The translations under genes were made by a program, and so were the position numbers. Positions 32,844 to 40,575 of a stretch of DNA of 40,575 nucleotides are shown one piece after another. The notes under the pieces were generated by a model. That model saw only the letters and a program-made list of their open reading frames with translations. It had not been told where the DNA came from and searched no databases. Positions within the stretch are counted from its first letter, which is position 1, and every line of letters begins with the position of its first letter. The stretch is from Chitinophaga pinensis (lineage in GTDB: Bacteria > Bacteroidota > Bacteroidia > SXHM01), in contig CAMAVO010000007.1 of NCBI GenBank assembly GCA_945861685.1, positions 1 through 40,575 on the forward strand, written 5' to 3'.

Positions 32844-32851
32844 TACATTTG
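32844..32851 (+). promoter_or_regulatory. -7 element of the aceB-aceA promoter
   Basis: TACATTTG is an exact match to TAnnTTTG, 25 bases before the aceB ATG at 32877. There is only a weak -33 candidate (CTGG at 32824), overlapping the palindrome, which fits a promoter that depends on a regulator. Confidence 0.55.
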
Positions 32852-32876
32852 CGCCAAATTCAAAAAAGGCAGAACT

Positions 32877-34478
32877 ATGTCGGCAACAGTAGAAATAAAA
32901 GTAGAAGGATTGGAAATTAAAGCTCCTCTTCAACCGGGCTTTGAAGAAATACTTACTCCTGAAGCATTAGAGTTCGTTGTAAAACTTCAACGCAACTTCA
33001 ATAAAAGAAGATTAGAATTACTTGCTGCACGTGTTGAAAAACAAAAGCAGATTGATGCCGGAAGACTCCCTGATTTTTTACCCGAAACAAAATCTATCCG
33101 GGAAGGTGATTGGGTAGCAGCTCCTATTCCTGCTGATTTACAAGACCGCAGAGTGGAAATCACCGGACCTGTTGACCGCAAAATGATTATCAATGCGCTG
33201 AACAGCGGTGCAAGGGTTTTTATGTCCGATTTTGAAGATAGCAATTCACCGTTCTGGAACAATAATATAGAAGGACAGATTAACCTGCGTGATGCAATCC
33301 GCAAAACCGTTTCGTTTAAAAACGAAGCCGGTAAAGAATACAAACTGAATGAAAAAACTGCTGTGCTGATGGTTCGTCCGCGCGGATGGCATCTTCCTGA
33401 AAAGCATGTTATAGTTGACGGAGAAGTGATGAGCGGCTCATTATTTGATTTTGGATTGTTCTTTTTTCATAATGTAAAACAACTAATTTCAAACGGAACA
33501 GGACCATATTTCTATTTGCCTAAAATGGAAAGTCATTTAGAAGCAAGATTGTGGAATGATGTTTTTGTTTTCGCGCAAACTGAATTGGGAATACCTCATG
33601 GAACAATAAAAGCAACCGTTTTAATTGAAACTATTACTGCAACGTTTGAGCTTCACGAAATAATTTATGAACTACGTGAACACATGGCGGGATTGAACTG
33701 CGGGCGTTGGGATTATATTTTCTCTTACATCAAAAAGTTGAGAAACATTGATGGCTACGTGCTTCCTGATCGTGGGCAGGTTACAATGGCTGTTCCTTTT
33801 ATGGCGGCTTATTCCAAATTAGTTATTCAAACTTGCCACAAACGCAGAGTGCACGCGATGGGCGGTATGAGCGCTTTTATTCCGATTAAAAATAATGAAG
33901 CTGAAAACAACGCTGCAATTGAAAAAGTACGCGTTGATAAAGTTCGTGAAGTAACCAACGGACATGACGGCACTTGGGTTGCTCATCCCGGTTTGGTTGG
34001 TGTGGCGATGGATGTTTTCAACGCAAACATGACTACACCAAACAATTATTCTATCACAAGAGAAGGTGAAGTTACCACACAAAATGATTTGCTCACTGCA
34101 CCTGAAGGAACTATTTCAGAAGCAGGTTTGCGTATGAATATCAATGTAGGAGTTCTTTATATTGAAAGCTGGTTGCGTGGTGTTGGTGCTGCCGCACTTC
34201 ATAATTTAATGGAAGATGCTGCAACGGCTGAGATCTCCAGAACACAGGTGTGGCAATGGATTAAGAACGGCAGCAATTTGAGTGACGGAAGAACGGTTAC
34301 TTACGAATTATTCAAAGAGATACTTCCTTCGGAATTGGAGAATGTAAAAGCATACGTTGGTGAAAATGCTTACAATTCCGCAACCATGAAACGTGCGATT
34401 GAAATTTTTGACGAATTAGTTCAACAAGGCGATTACAAAGAATTTCTTACCCTTCCTGCTTACGAGGAAATTGATTAA
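32877..34478 (+). CDS. aceB: Malate synthase A
   Basis: 533 residues from the ATG at 32877, the same length as E. coli AceB. Condenses glyoxylate and acetyl-CoA to malate and CoA in the glyoxylate shunt. Recognisable parts are VFMSDFEDSNSPFWNN, VMVRPRGWHLPEKH (catalytic Arg), the acidic metal-binding KMESHLEARLW and VLIETITATFELHEI, GLNCGRWDYIFSYIK, MGGMSAFIPIKNN and a C-terminal catalytic Asp region (LMEDAATAEISRTQVWQWIK). A TTG start upstream at 32838 is not needed. It lies just downstream of a palindrome and a promoter element, and 39 bases before aceA. Confidence 0.97.
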   Translation: MSATVEIKVEGLEIKAPLQPGFEEILTPEALEFVVKLQRNFNKRRLELLAARVEKQKQIDAGRLPDFLPETKSIREGDWVAAPIPADLQDRRVEITGPVDRKMIINALNSGARVFMSDFEDSNSPFWNNNIEGQINLRDAIRKTVSFKNEAGKEYKLNEKTAVLMVRPRGWHLPEKHVIVDGEVMSGSLFDFGLFFFHNVKQLISNGTGPYFYLPKMESHLEARLWNDVFVFAQTELGIPHGTIKATVLIETITATFELHEIIYELREHMAGLNCGRWDYIFSYIKKLRNIDGYVLPDRGQVTMAVPFMAAYSKLVIQTCHKRRVHAMGGMSAFIPIKNNEAENNAAIEKVRVDKVREVTNGHDGTWVAHPGLVGVAMDVFNANMTTPNNYSITREGEVTTQNDLLTAPEGTISEAGLRMNINVGVLYIESWLRGVGAAALHNLMEDAATAEISRTQVWQWIKNGSNLSDGRTVTYELFKEILPSELENVKAYVGENAYNSATMKRAIEIFDELVQQGDYKEFLTLPAYEEID

Positions 34479-34517
34479 TAAATTAACACAATCCTAAATA
34501 CAAATCCAAAACAACAA

Positions 34518-35798
34518 ATGGCAACTAAATTAGAACGCGCTTTGGCGCTTAAAAAAGAATGGGAAACCAATCCACGCTGGAAAGATGTTACACGCACCTA
34601 CTCAGCCGAAGAAGTAATTAACATCAGCGGCTCAGTTCCGGTTGAATTTACTCTTGCTAAAAACGGAGCAGAGAAATTATGGAATCGCCTGCATACCGAT
34701 TCGTGGGTGGCAGGACTTGGTGCTTTGACAGGCAATCAGGCGGTACAGGAAGTTACAGCAGGTATGAAAGCGATTTATCTTTCAGGCTGGCAGGTAGCAG
34801 GTGATGCAAACCTTTCAGGTGAAATGTATCCTGACCAAAGTTTGTATCCTGCGAATTCAGTGCCTTCTGTGGTTAAAAAAATCAACAATGCTTTGATGCG
34901 CAGAGACCAGATTGAATATCTTGAAGGTGAACCGCAACGCGATTGGATGGTGCCTATCGTTGCTGATGCTGAAGCAGGTTTCGGTGGTAACCTCAACGCT
35001 TTTGAATTGATGAAACAAATGATTGATGCAGGTGCTGCCGGTGTGCATTGGGAAGACCAATTGGCTTCTGCAAAAAAGTGCGGACACCTGGGCGGAAAAG
35101 TTTTGGTTCCAACACAGGAAGCAATCAACAAATTGTTAGCTGCGCGTTTGGCGGCTGATGTATGCAACACATCTACCCTTGTAATTGCCCGAACAGATGC
35201 CGAAGCTGCGAACCTGATTACTACTGATGTTGACCCGCGCGATGCTAAATTTATTACCGGCAAACGTGCTCCTGAAGGTTACTACTATGTAAAAAATGGT
35301 TTGGAGCAAGGAATAGACCGTGGTCTTTCTTATGCTCCTTACGCTGACTTAATCTGGATGGAAACAGGAAACCCTGATTTAGGTTTGGCAAAAGAATTTG
35401 CTGATGCCATTCACGCAAAATATCCTGGAAAAATGTTGGCATACAACTGTTCGCCTTCATTCAATTGGGCTAAGTTTATGGACGAGAAAACCATGTTGAC
35501 TTTCCGTGAAGAGTTGGCTAAAATGGGTTATAAATTCCAGTTCATTACACTTGCTGGTTTTCATGCGCTGAATACTTCTATGTTTGAGTTAAGCAAAGCA
35601 TATGTAGAACGTGGAATGGCAGGTTTCAGCCAACTGCAACAACGTGAATTTGCATTGGAAAAAGATGGCTTTAAAGCTATAAAGCACCAATCATTTGTGG
35701 GCACAGGCTATTTTGATGCTGTTCAGAATGTGGTGCAACAGGGAAACAGTTCAACCACCGCGTTGGCAGGGTCTACTGAAGCAGAGCAGTTTCACTAG
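34518..35798 (+). CDS. aceA: Isocitrate lyase
   Basis: 426 residues, close to the E. coli enzyme (434). Splits isocitrate to glyoxylate and succinate, the first step of the glyoxylate shunt, allowing growth on acetyl-CoA. The signature KKCGH is at 186-190 with catalytic Cys188. Also visible are [22 protein letters not shown], the metal-binding [10 protein letters not shown] (150-157), [31 protein letters not shown] and YNCSPSFNW near the C terminus. It forms an operon with aceB and is followed by a hairpin terminator. Confidence 0.97.
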   Translation: MATKLERALALKKEWETNPRWKDVTRTYSAEEVINISGSVPVEFTLAKNGAEKLWNRLHTDSWVAGLGALTGNQAVQEVTAGMKAIYLSGWQVAGDANLSGEMYPDQSLYPANSVPSVVKKINNALMRRDQIEYLEGEPQRDWMVPIVADAEAGFGGNLNAFELMKQMIDAGAAGVHWEDQLASAKKCGHLGGKVLVPTQEAINKLLAARLAADVCNTSTLVIARTDAEAANLITTDVDPRDAKFITGKRAPEGYYYVKNGLEQGIDRGLSYAPYADLIWMETGNPDLGLAKEFADAIHAKYPGKMLAYNCSPSFNWAKFMDEKTMLTFREELAKMGYKFQFITLAGFHALNTSMFELSKAYVERGMAGFSQLQQREFALEKDGFKAIKHQSFVGTGYFDAVQNVVQQGNSSTTALAGSTEAEQFH

Positions 35799-35823
35799 GA
35801 AATTATATTCTACAGATTGCATT

Positions 35824-35858
35824 AAAAGTCTCTTGGGAACGAGAGGCTTTTATTTTTT
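35824..35858 (+). terminator. Hairpin terminator after aceA
   Basis: Stem aaaagtctct (35824-35833) pairs with agaggctttt (35842-35851) with one G-U pair and an eight-base loop, followed by atttttt. It lies 26 bases past the aceA stop. Confidence 0.75.
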
Positions 35859-35916
35859 GTCTTATTCTCAAAAAATCATGTTGTAAAACCAATTTTTGGG
35901 GCTGATTCGTAGAAGA

Positions 35917-37587
35917 TTAACAAGCAATCTGCTTTTTAAAAAACCATTTTTCTATTTCTTCCAGCGAAAGAGCATTAAACGTCATTTGCTTGGTCAATCC
36001 GCCTTTTCGTGCAGCCAATGTTCCATAGTGTATATCGTGATAGCCTTCCATTTTATGTGCATCCGGATTGATGGAAATCATCACACCTTTTTCCATGCAA
36101 TAGGGAATCCATGTCCAGTCAATATCCAAACGATTAGGATTTGCATTAAGTTCAATCACCACTTTATTTGCTGCGCAGGCATCAATAATTTTTTTGTGAT
36201 CTATAGGATAACCCGGGCGCGACAATAAAAGCCTTCCTGTCGGATGACCAAGAATAGTTGTATGCGGATTTTCTATTGCCCGAATTAATCTTGCGGTCGC
36301 TTTTGCTTCATCCATCTTCATCGCTGAGTGAATGGATGCCACCACAAAATCAAAGGAAGCAAGAATTTCATCATTATAATCTAATAAACCATCAGGCAAA
36401 ATATCTGCCTCAATACTTTTGAAAATTTTAAATGGTTTTAGTTTCTCATTCAATTCATCAATCTCTTTGTGCTGTTGAATTATCTGTTCAGGCTTTAAAC
36501 CTTTTGCATAAACGGCATACTGAGAATGATCACTGATTCCCAGATATTCATAACCCAACTCTTTGCAGTAGTTCGCCATTTGCTCCAACGTATGAACGCC
36601 ATCGCTGTATGTGGTGTGGTTATGCAAAACTCCACGCAAGTCGTTGAGTTGAACAATATCATTTAACTTATTTTGTTCATTTAATTGTTTTTCAAATTTC
36701 CCTTCACGCAATTCGGGAATAATAAAATTCCAACCTGCATTTTTATAAATTTCTTCTTCGGAAGAAACAGAACTTAGTTCAGGATTGCCAAGTAATTCAA
36801 TATGTTCAGGAGTTGAAGTAGTTTTAAATAAAGTAGCGTAGAAATCAGAATTGCTGCATGTAAAAATTTCAACAGGAATTGAATTAGTCAGTTTAAAAGA
36901 AATGCTTTCTTCTGAAATTGAAAATATAGATTCCTTTTGTTTCAAAGGCTCAAGCAAACTCAACAACGTATCTTTGTCTGAAACTGCTGCTACAAATTCA
37001 AGTTTTTCTAGTTCTGTATTCCTTCTTCTGATTTCACCCGTCAAAGAAACTTGCTGCAGAATTCCTGACTTCTCTATTATTTCCAACAATTGCAGCGCGA
37101 CAGGTTCTAATTTCGCATACAGAAATTTAGAAGAATTTGCCTGAATAAACTCAATACTCTTTATGACTTCTTCCTGTGTTTTTTCGCCAAAACCTTTCAG
37201 TGTTATTAAACGGTTTTCATGACAGGCATAAAGCAATTCACCAACTGATTCTACTTCAAGTTCTTTCCAAATAGTGCGTGCTTTTTTGGGCCCGAGCCCT
37301 TTCACTGAAAGAATTTCTAAAACGCCAACGGGAGTTTGTGAAACTAATTCGTCAAGATCTTTTAGCGTTCCAGTTAAAATGATTTCATTGATTTTTGCAA
37401 CTATTCCTTTTCCGATGCCTTCAATTTTCGCAATTTCTTCCGCGCTCATATTTTCCAACGGCAACGGCAAACGCTCAATTTTAAAGGCATTTCCCATAAA
37501 AGACTTTACCTTAAACTCATTGCCGTCATGTAGCTCGGTCAACTTTCCTGCCAGCTTAAACATTCCCGCTATTTCCTTGTTAGTCAT
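35917..37587 (-). CDS. PolX-like protein: HhH/Pol-beta region with degraded palm and intact PHP domain
   Basis: 556 residues. N-terminal helix-hairpin-helix repeats (IEGIGKGIVAKI at 55-66, VKGLGPKKARTIW at 95-107, LKGFGEKTQEEV at 130-141) and a Pol-beta-type palm are followed by a PHP phosphoesterase domain (about 318-540) with HNHTTYSDGVH, GISDHSQYAVYAKGL, EADILPDG, VASIHSAM, GHPTGRLL and NPDAHK, all metal-binding motifs present. In the palm, the motif normally GxxRR..DLD is GEIRRRNTELEKLEFV: the two metal-binding Asp are Lys195 and Glu197, and the third is Glu240 (PVEIF). It is therefore expected to be a PHP exonuclease or phosphatase rather than a working polymerase, perhaps acting in base excision repair. 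Confidence 0.88.
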   Translation of the reverse strand: MTNKEIAGMFKLAGKLTELHDGNEFKVKSFMGNAFKIERLPLPLENMSAEEIAKIEGIGKGIVAKINEIILTGTLKDLDELVSQTPVGVLEILSVKGLGPKKARTIWKELEVESVGELLYACHENRLITLKGFGEKTQEEVIKSIEFIQANSSKFLYAKLEPVALQLLEIIEKSGILQQVSLTGEIRRRNTELEKLEFVAAVSDKDTLLSLLEPLKQKESIFSISEESISFKLTNSIPVEIFTCSNSDFYATLFKTTSTPEHIELLGNPELSSVSSEEEIYKNAGWNFIIPELREGKFEKQLNEQNKLNDIVQLNDLRGVLHNHTTYSDGVHTLEQMANYCKELGYEYLGISDHSQYAVYAKGLKPEQIIQQHKEIDELNEKLKPFKIFKSIEADILPDGLLDYNDEILASFDFVVASIHSAMKMDEAKATARLIRAIENPHTTILGHPTGRLLLSRPGYPIDHKKIIDACAANKVVIELNANPNRLDIDWTWIPYCMEKGVMISINPDAHKMEGYHDIHYGTLAARKGGLTKQMTFNALSLEEIEKWFFKKQIAC

Positions 37588-37626
37588 AGTGCAATAATAG
37601 CTGAAAAATAGATTTCAAATTAGTTG

Positions 37627-37643
37627 TTTGGAAACATTCCAAA
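37627..37643. promoter_or_regulatory. Palindrome upstream of mrp
   Basis: TTTGGAA and TTCCAAA (37627-37633, 37637-37643) form a perfect 7-base inverted repeat with a 3-base spacer, ~40 bases upstream of the mrp ATG and 40 bases upstream of the divergent PolX gene. A weak -7 element TAATTTCG (37659-37666) follows it. The repeat has the form of a dimer binding site; no protein can be named. Confidence 0.35.
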
Positions 37644-37684
37644 TTAATGCAGAATTACTAATTTCGCTGAGTTTTTTAGAAAAA

Positions 37685-38785
37685 ATGGAAATAACAAAAG
37701 AAAAAGTTTTAGACGCGTTGAGCAATGTTATTGATCCCGATTTAGGGAAAGACCTTGTTACGCTCAACATGATTAAGGATATAGAAATTGATGGCAAGAA
37801 CGTCAGTTTTTCGGTTGTACTCACCACTCCTGCCTGCCCTTTAAAAGAATTGATTCATAACGCCTGCGTAAATGCAATCAAACATTTTGTGGATAAAGAA
37901 GCGATTGTAAATGCGCATATGACTTCCAACGTAACCACAAAACAAAGCAGCAAAGCATCCATTGCAGGAGTTAGAAATTTTATTGCTGTTGCTTCCGGAA
38001 AAGGTGGGGTTGGCAAATCAACCATTGCCGCTAATCTTGCGGTGGCACTCACAATGCAAGGTGCAAAAGTGGGAATACTGGATGCCGATATTTACGGACC
38101 ATCTGTCCCGATCATGTTTGATGTGCAGAACGAAAAACCCGGAGTAAGGAAAGTTGGAGAGAAAAGCATGATGGTTCCGGTTGAGAGCTACGGTGTAAAA
38201 ATTCTTTCCATCGGTTTTTTTGCTGAAACAAATCAGGCGGTTGCATGGCGCGGACCTATGGCTACTAAGGCTTTAACTCAAATGTTCTTTGATGCCGACT
38301 GGGGTGAACTGGATTATATGATTATTGATCTTCCGCCCGGAACAGGTGATATTCACCTTTCACTTATTCAGGCAGTGCCGCTTGCTGGTGCAGTAGTTGT
38401 AAGCACTCCGCAGGATGTAGCGTTGGCTGATGCACGCAAGGGAATAGCAATGTTTCAGATGCCTGCTATCAATGTTCCTGTTCTTGGATTGATAGAAAAC
38501 ATGGCTTGGTTCACTCCCGAAGAATTACCTGAAAACAAATACTACATCTTTGGAAAAGATGGTGCAAAAAAATTGGCAGAACAACTCAATATTCCATTGC
38601 TTGGACAAATTCCGTTAGTGCAAAGTGTACGTGAAGCCGGTGATGCAGGAAGGCCTGCTGTATTGCAAGAAAATTCACCAATCGCAAAAGCTCTGATGGA
38701 TATGGCAAAAAATGTTGCACAACAGGTAGCTATAAGAAATGCAACAATGGCTCCTACTGAAAAAGTGGAAATTGCACGCACTTAA
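37685..38785 (+). CDS. mrp: Mrp/NBP35-family Fe-S carrier ATPase
   Basis: 366 residues from the ATG at 37685; a TTG at 37628 adds 19 residues that do not look conserved. An N-terminal DUF59/MIP18 domain (about 1-85, VIDPDLGKDLVTLNMI, TTPACPLKE) is joined to a P-loop ATPase with the deviant Walker A SGKGGVGKST (104-113), LDADIYGPSVPIMF, and YMIIDLPPGTGDIHLSL. Mrp proteins carry and deliver Fe-S clusters. The CxxC usually in the C-terminal half of Mrp is missing: the matching stretch reads NMAWFTPEELPENKYYIFG. It lies 6 bases before a NifU-like gene, which fits a shared role in cluster assembly. Confidence 0.95.
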   Translation: MEITKEKVLDALSNVIDPDLGKDLVTLNMIKDIEIDGKNVSFSVVLTTPACPLKELIHNACVNAIKHFVDKEAIVNAHMTSNVTTKQSSKASIAGVRNFIAVASGKGGVGKSTIAANLAVALTMQGAKVGILDADIYGPSVPIMFDVQNEKPGVRKVGEKSMMVPVESYGVKILSIGFFAETNQAVAWRGPMATKALTQMFFDADWGELDYMIIDLPPGTGDIHLSLIQAVPLAGAVVVSTPQDVALADARKGIAMFQMPAINVPVLGLIENMAWFTPEELPENKYYIFGKDGAKKLAEQLNIPLLGQIPLVQSVREAGDAGRPAVLQENSPIAKALMDMAKNVAQQVAIRNATMAPTEKVEIART

Positions 38786-38791
38786 TTCAAA

Positions 38792-39040
38792 ATGATAAAC
38801 GACAAAATTTTAATATCCAAGATTGAAAATGCGTTGCAAACCATGCGTCCTTTTTTGGAAGCAGATGGCGGTGATATGGAATTGGTTGAAGTAACCGACA
38901 ACTATATCGCAAAAGTAAAGCTGTTGGGCGCATGCAGCAGTTGTCACATGAGCACAATGACCTTAAAAGCCGGGATTGAAGAAGCAGTAAAAAGGGCTGT
39001 CCCGGAAATTATTGCTGTAGAAGCAATAAATATTGAATAA
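38792..39040 (+). CDS. NifU-like C-terminal domain protein (Nfu-type Fe-S scaffold)
   Basis: 82 residues, a stand-alone NifU C-terminal domain. The pattern MRPFLEADGGDMELVEV and the cluster-binding CSSC motif (Cys48 and Cys51 in GACSSCHMS) are diagnostic; residues after it (MTLKAGIEEAVKRAVPEI) complete the domain. Such proteins bind and transfer Fe-S clusters. Located directly after mrp and 44 bases before korA, whose partner enzymes depend on ferredoxin and Fe-S centres, so co-expression would be sensible. Confidence 0.95.
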   Translation: MINDKILISKIENALQTMRPFLEADGGDMELVEVTDNYIAKVKLLGACSSCHMSTMTLKAGIEEAVKRAVPEIIAVEAINIE

Positions 39041-39084
39041 CAAGCAGCAAAAAAATTATTTTTGGCAAATTTTTTCAAAATACG

Positions 39085-40575
39085 ATGAGCAAAACAACAG
39101 AAGTAACAAAAGACATTACCATTCTTTTCGCAGGCGATTCCGGTGACGGAATTCAACTTGCAGGAACACAATTCACCAACACAACTGCTCTTTTCGGAAA
39201 CGATTTGAGCACATTCCCTAACTTTCCTGCTGAGATACGCGCCCCGCAAGGTACTCTGGCAGGTGTTTCGGGTTTTCAATTGCGCTTCAGCAGTATCGAA
39301 ATTTATACTCCGGGCGACATTTGTGATGTGCTTGTTGTGATGAACGCAGCTGCTTTGAAGGCTAATTTAAAACAGTTAAAAACAGGCGGAATCATCATTG
39401 CCAATAGCGATGGCTTCGACCCTAAAAACCTTGGACTTGCAAAATATCCATCCGGTGTAAATCCGTTAAAAGATAACTCTCTCGAGAAATATAAAGTTCA
39501 CGAAGTTGATGTTACTAAACTTACCAAAGAATGTTTGAAAGAATCAGGATTGGGTATCAAAGAAATTGACCGCACAAAGAATATGTTTGTGTTGGGCTTT
39601 ATACTTTGGATGTTCAACCGTGATATGGATAATACCATCAAATACATTCAGGATAAATTCAAGAAAAATCCTGCGGTAATGGATGCCAACATAAAAACGT
39701 TGAAAGCAGGTTACCACTTTGGAGATACGAGCGAAACATTTACAACCCGTTTTCAGGTTGAAAAAGCGCAACTTGAAAAAGGCGAATACCGCAACATCAT
39801 GGGTAATCAGGCCGCTGCAATCGGCTTAATTGCTGCAGCGGAACGCTCAGGGTTAACATTGTTCTACGGAACATATCCTATAACTCCAGCAACTGACATT
39901 TTGCATGAACTTGCACGCTACAAAAATTTTGGTGTAAAAACTTTTCAGGCTGAGGATGAAATTGCTGCAATTGGCTCTACCATTGGCGCTTCGTTTGGAG
40001 GAGCTTTAGCTGTTACAGCTTCTTCAGGTCCGGGAATTGCATTGAAAGGCGAAGCTATAGGACTTGCTCTGATGCTTGAAATACCTTTAGTAATTATAAA
40101 TATTCAACGCGGAGGACCGTCAACAGGCTTACCAACAAAAACAGAACAATCAGATTTGCTTCAGGCTCTTTATGGAAGAAATGGTGAAGCTCCTGTTCCT
40201 GTAGTTGCTGCGTATTCACCTTCCGACTGCTTTACTACTGTTTTTGAAGCCTGCAGAATTGCAGTTGAACACATGACACCGGTTTTCTTTATGTCTGATG
40301 GATATATTGCTAACGGTTCCGAGCCGTGGAAATTTCCTACTGCCGATTCTCTACCAACTATTAAAGCTGTTTTTGCAGAACCAAGAAATGAAGGTGACGA
40401 AAAATATATGCCTTATAAACGTGATGCTAAATTAGTACGTAAATGGGCTATTCCGGGAACAAAGGGATTGGAGCACCGTGTTGGAGGAATTGAGAAAGAA
40501 GACATTACCGGAAATATTTCTTATGATCCCGACAACCACGAGCACATGGTGAAAACCCGGGCTAAAAAAGTGGAA
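39085..40575 (+). CDS. korA: 2-oxoacid:ferredoxin oxidoreductase subunit alpha (fused gamma-alpha), 3' end outside window
   Basis: The first 497 codons of an open reading frame that continues past the right edge; the family is usually ~610-620 residues. It starts with MSKTTEVTKDITILFAGDSGDGIQLAGTQF, the gamma domain with GDSGDG at 17-22, followed by the pyrimidine-binding alpha domain: GTYPITPATDILHELA, QAEDEIAAIGSTIGASFGGALAVTASSGPG, and QRGGPSTGLPTKTEQSDLLQALYGRNGE. This fused layout is typical of the KorA type, which with KorB oxidises 2-oxoglutarate to succinyl-CoA with ferredoxin; a pyruvate enzyme cannot be fully excluded. A KorB gene probably follows outside the window. Confidence 0.93.
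   Translation, partial: MSKTTEVTKDITILFAGDSGDGIQLAGTQFTNTTALFGNDLSTFPNFPAEIRAPQGTLAGVSGFQLRFSSIEIYTPGDICDVLVVMNAAALKANLKQLKTGGIIIANSDGFDPKNLGLAKYPSGVNPLKDNSLEKYKVHEVDVTKLTKECLKESGLGIKEIDRTKNMFVLGFILWMFNRDMDNTIKYIQDKFKKNPAVMDANIKTLKAGYHFGDTSETFTTRFQVEKAQLEKGEYRNIMGNQAAAIGLIAAAERSGLTLFYGTYPITPATDILHELARYKNFGVKTFQAEDEIAAIGSTIGASFGGALAVTASSGPGIALKGEAIGLALMLEIPLVIINIQRGGPSTGLPTKTEQSDLLQALYGRNGEAPVPVVAAYSPSDCFTTVFEACRIAVEHMTPVFFMSDGYIANGSEPWKFPTADSLPTIKAVFAEPRNEGDEKYMPYKRDAKLVRKWAIPGTKGLEHRVGGIEKEDITGNISYDPDNHEHMVKTRAKKVE

Noticed and set aside
34775-35263. Minus-strand frame of 162 codons within aceA
   Set aside because: It is the antisense of isocitrate lyase catalytic sequence; the composition (Ala/Ser-rich with scattered Arg) is typical of a shadow frame.
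35889-35899. Short ccaa-ttt-ttgg hairpin as a terminator for the PolX gene
   Set aside because: The stem is only four base pairs and the T run after it on the minus strand is short, so it is too weak to call.

Overview
The window comes from the chromosome of a Bacteroidota bacterium, probably an aerobic, gliding-type member. The signs are a giant secreted protein with SprB-type repeats, a type IX secretion (T9SS) C-terminal sorting domain on a second secreted protein, a GldM-like domain, promoter elements of the Bacteroidota type (TAnnTTTG), AT-rich DNA, and no purine-rich ribosome binding sites. I see no phage, insertion sequence, CRISPR array, tRNA or rRNA. No gene-free stretch exceeds about 180 bases.

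Layout. (1) 1-11932, minus: the first ~3977 codons of one giant repeat protein that runs off the left edge. (2) 12072-14702, plus: valS. (3) 14703-26402, minus: an almost gapless 14-gene run, read from the right: paaA-paaB-paaC-(CrtI-like flavoprotein)-paaD-paaG-paaH-ogt-paaI-(DUF853 ATPase)-paaJ-(143-aa unknown)-paaY-ydcF. It encodes aerobic phenylacetyl-CoA degradation through the ring epoxide. A DNA alkyl-repair protein and two thioesterases lie in the same run; paaE, paaF, paaK and paaZ are not in the window. (4) 26532-28121, minus: a secreted haem plus copper monooxygenase-like protein with a T9SS sorting tail, separated from paaA by a strong hairpin terminator. (5) 28296-31250, plus: an ECF sigma factor, a single-pass membrane protein and an exported GldM-C-like protein. 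(6) 31247-32755, minus: a RamB/ScfR-type regulator, divergent from aceB-aceA (32877-35798), the glyoxylate shunt, with a perfect palindrome between them. (7) 35917-37587, minus: a PolX-like protein with a degraded polymerase centre and an intact PHP domain. (8) 37685-40575, plus: mrp, a NifU-like scaffold and korA (cut by the right edge), an Fe-S assembly and ferredoxin-dependent 2-oxoacid oxidation group.

How they fit. Phenylacetate breakdown yields acetyl-CoA and succinyl-CoA. The glyoxylate shunt, probably sensed through acyl-CoA by the ScfR regulator, allows growth on that acetyl-CoA, and KorA belongs to the same central metabolism. The giant protein, the copper protein and the sigma/GldM-like operon all point to T9SS and the cell surface. 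The least described parts are the composition of the paa operon (flavoprotein, Ogt, DUF853 ATPase, unknown 143-aa protein), the sigma/membrane/GldM-like operon, and the higher-order repeat duplications of the giant protein.
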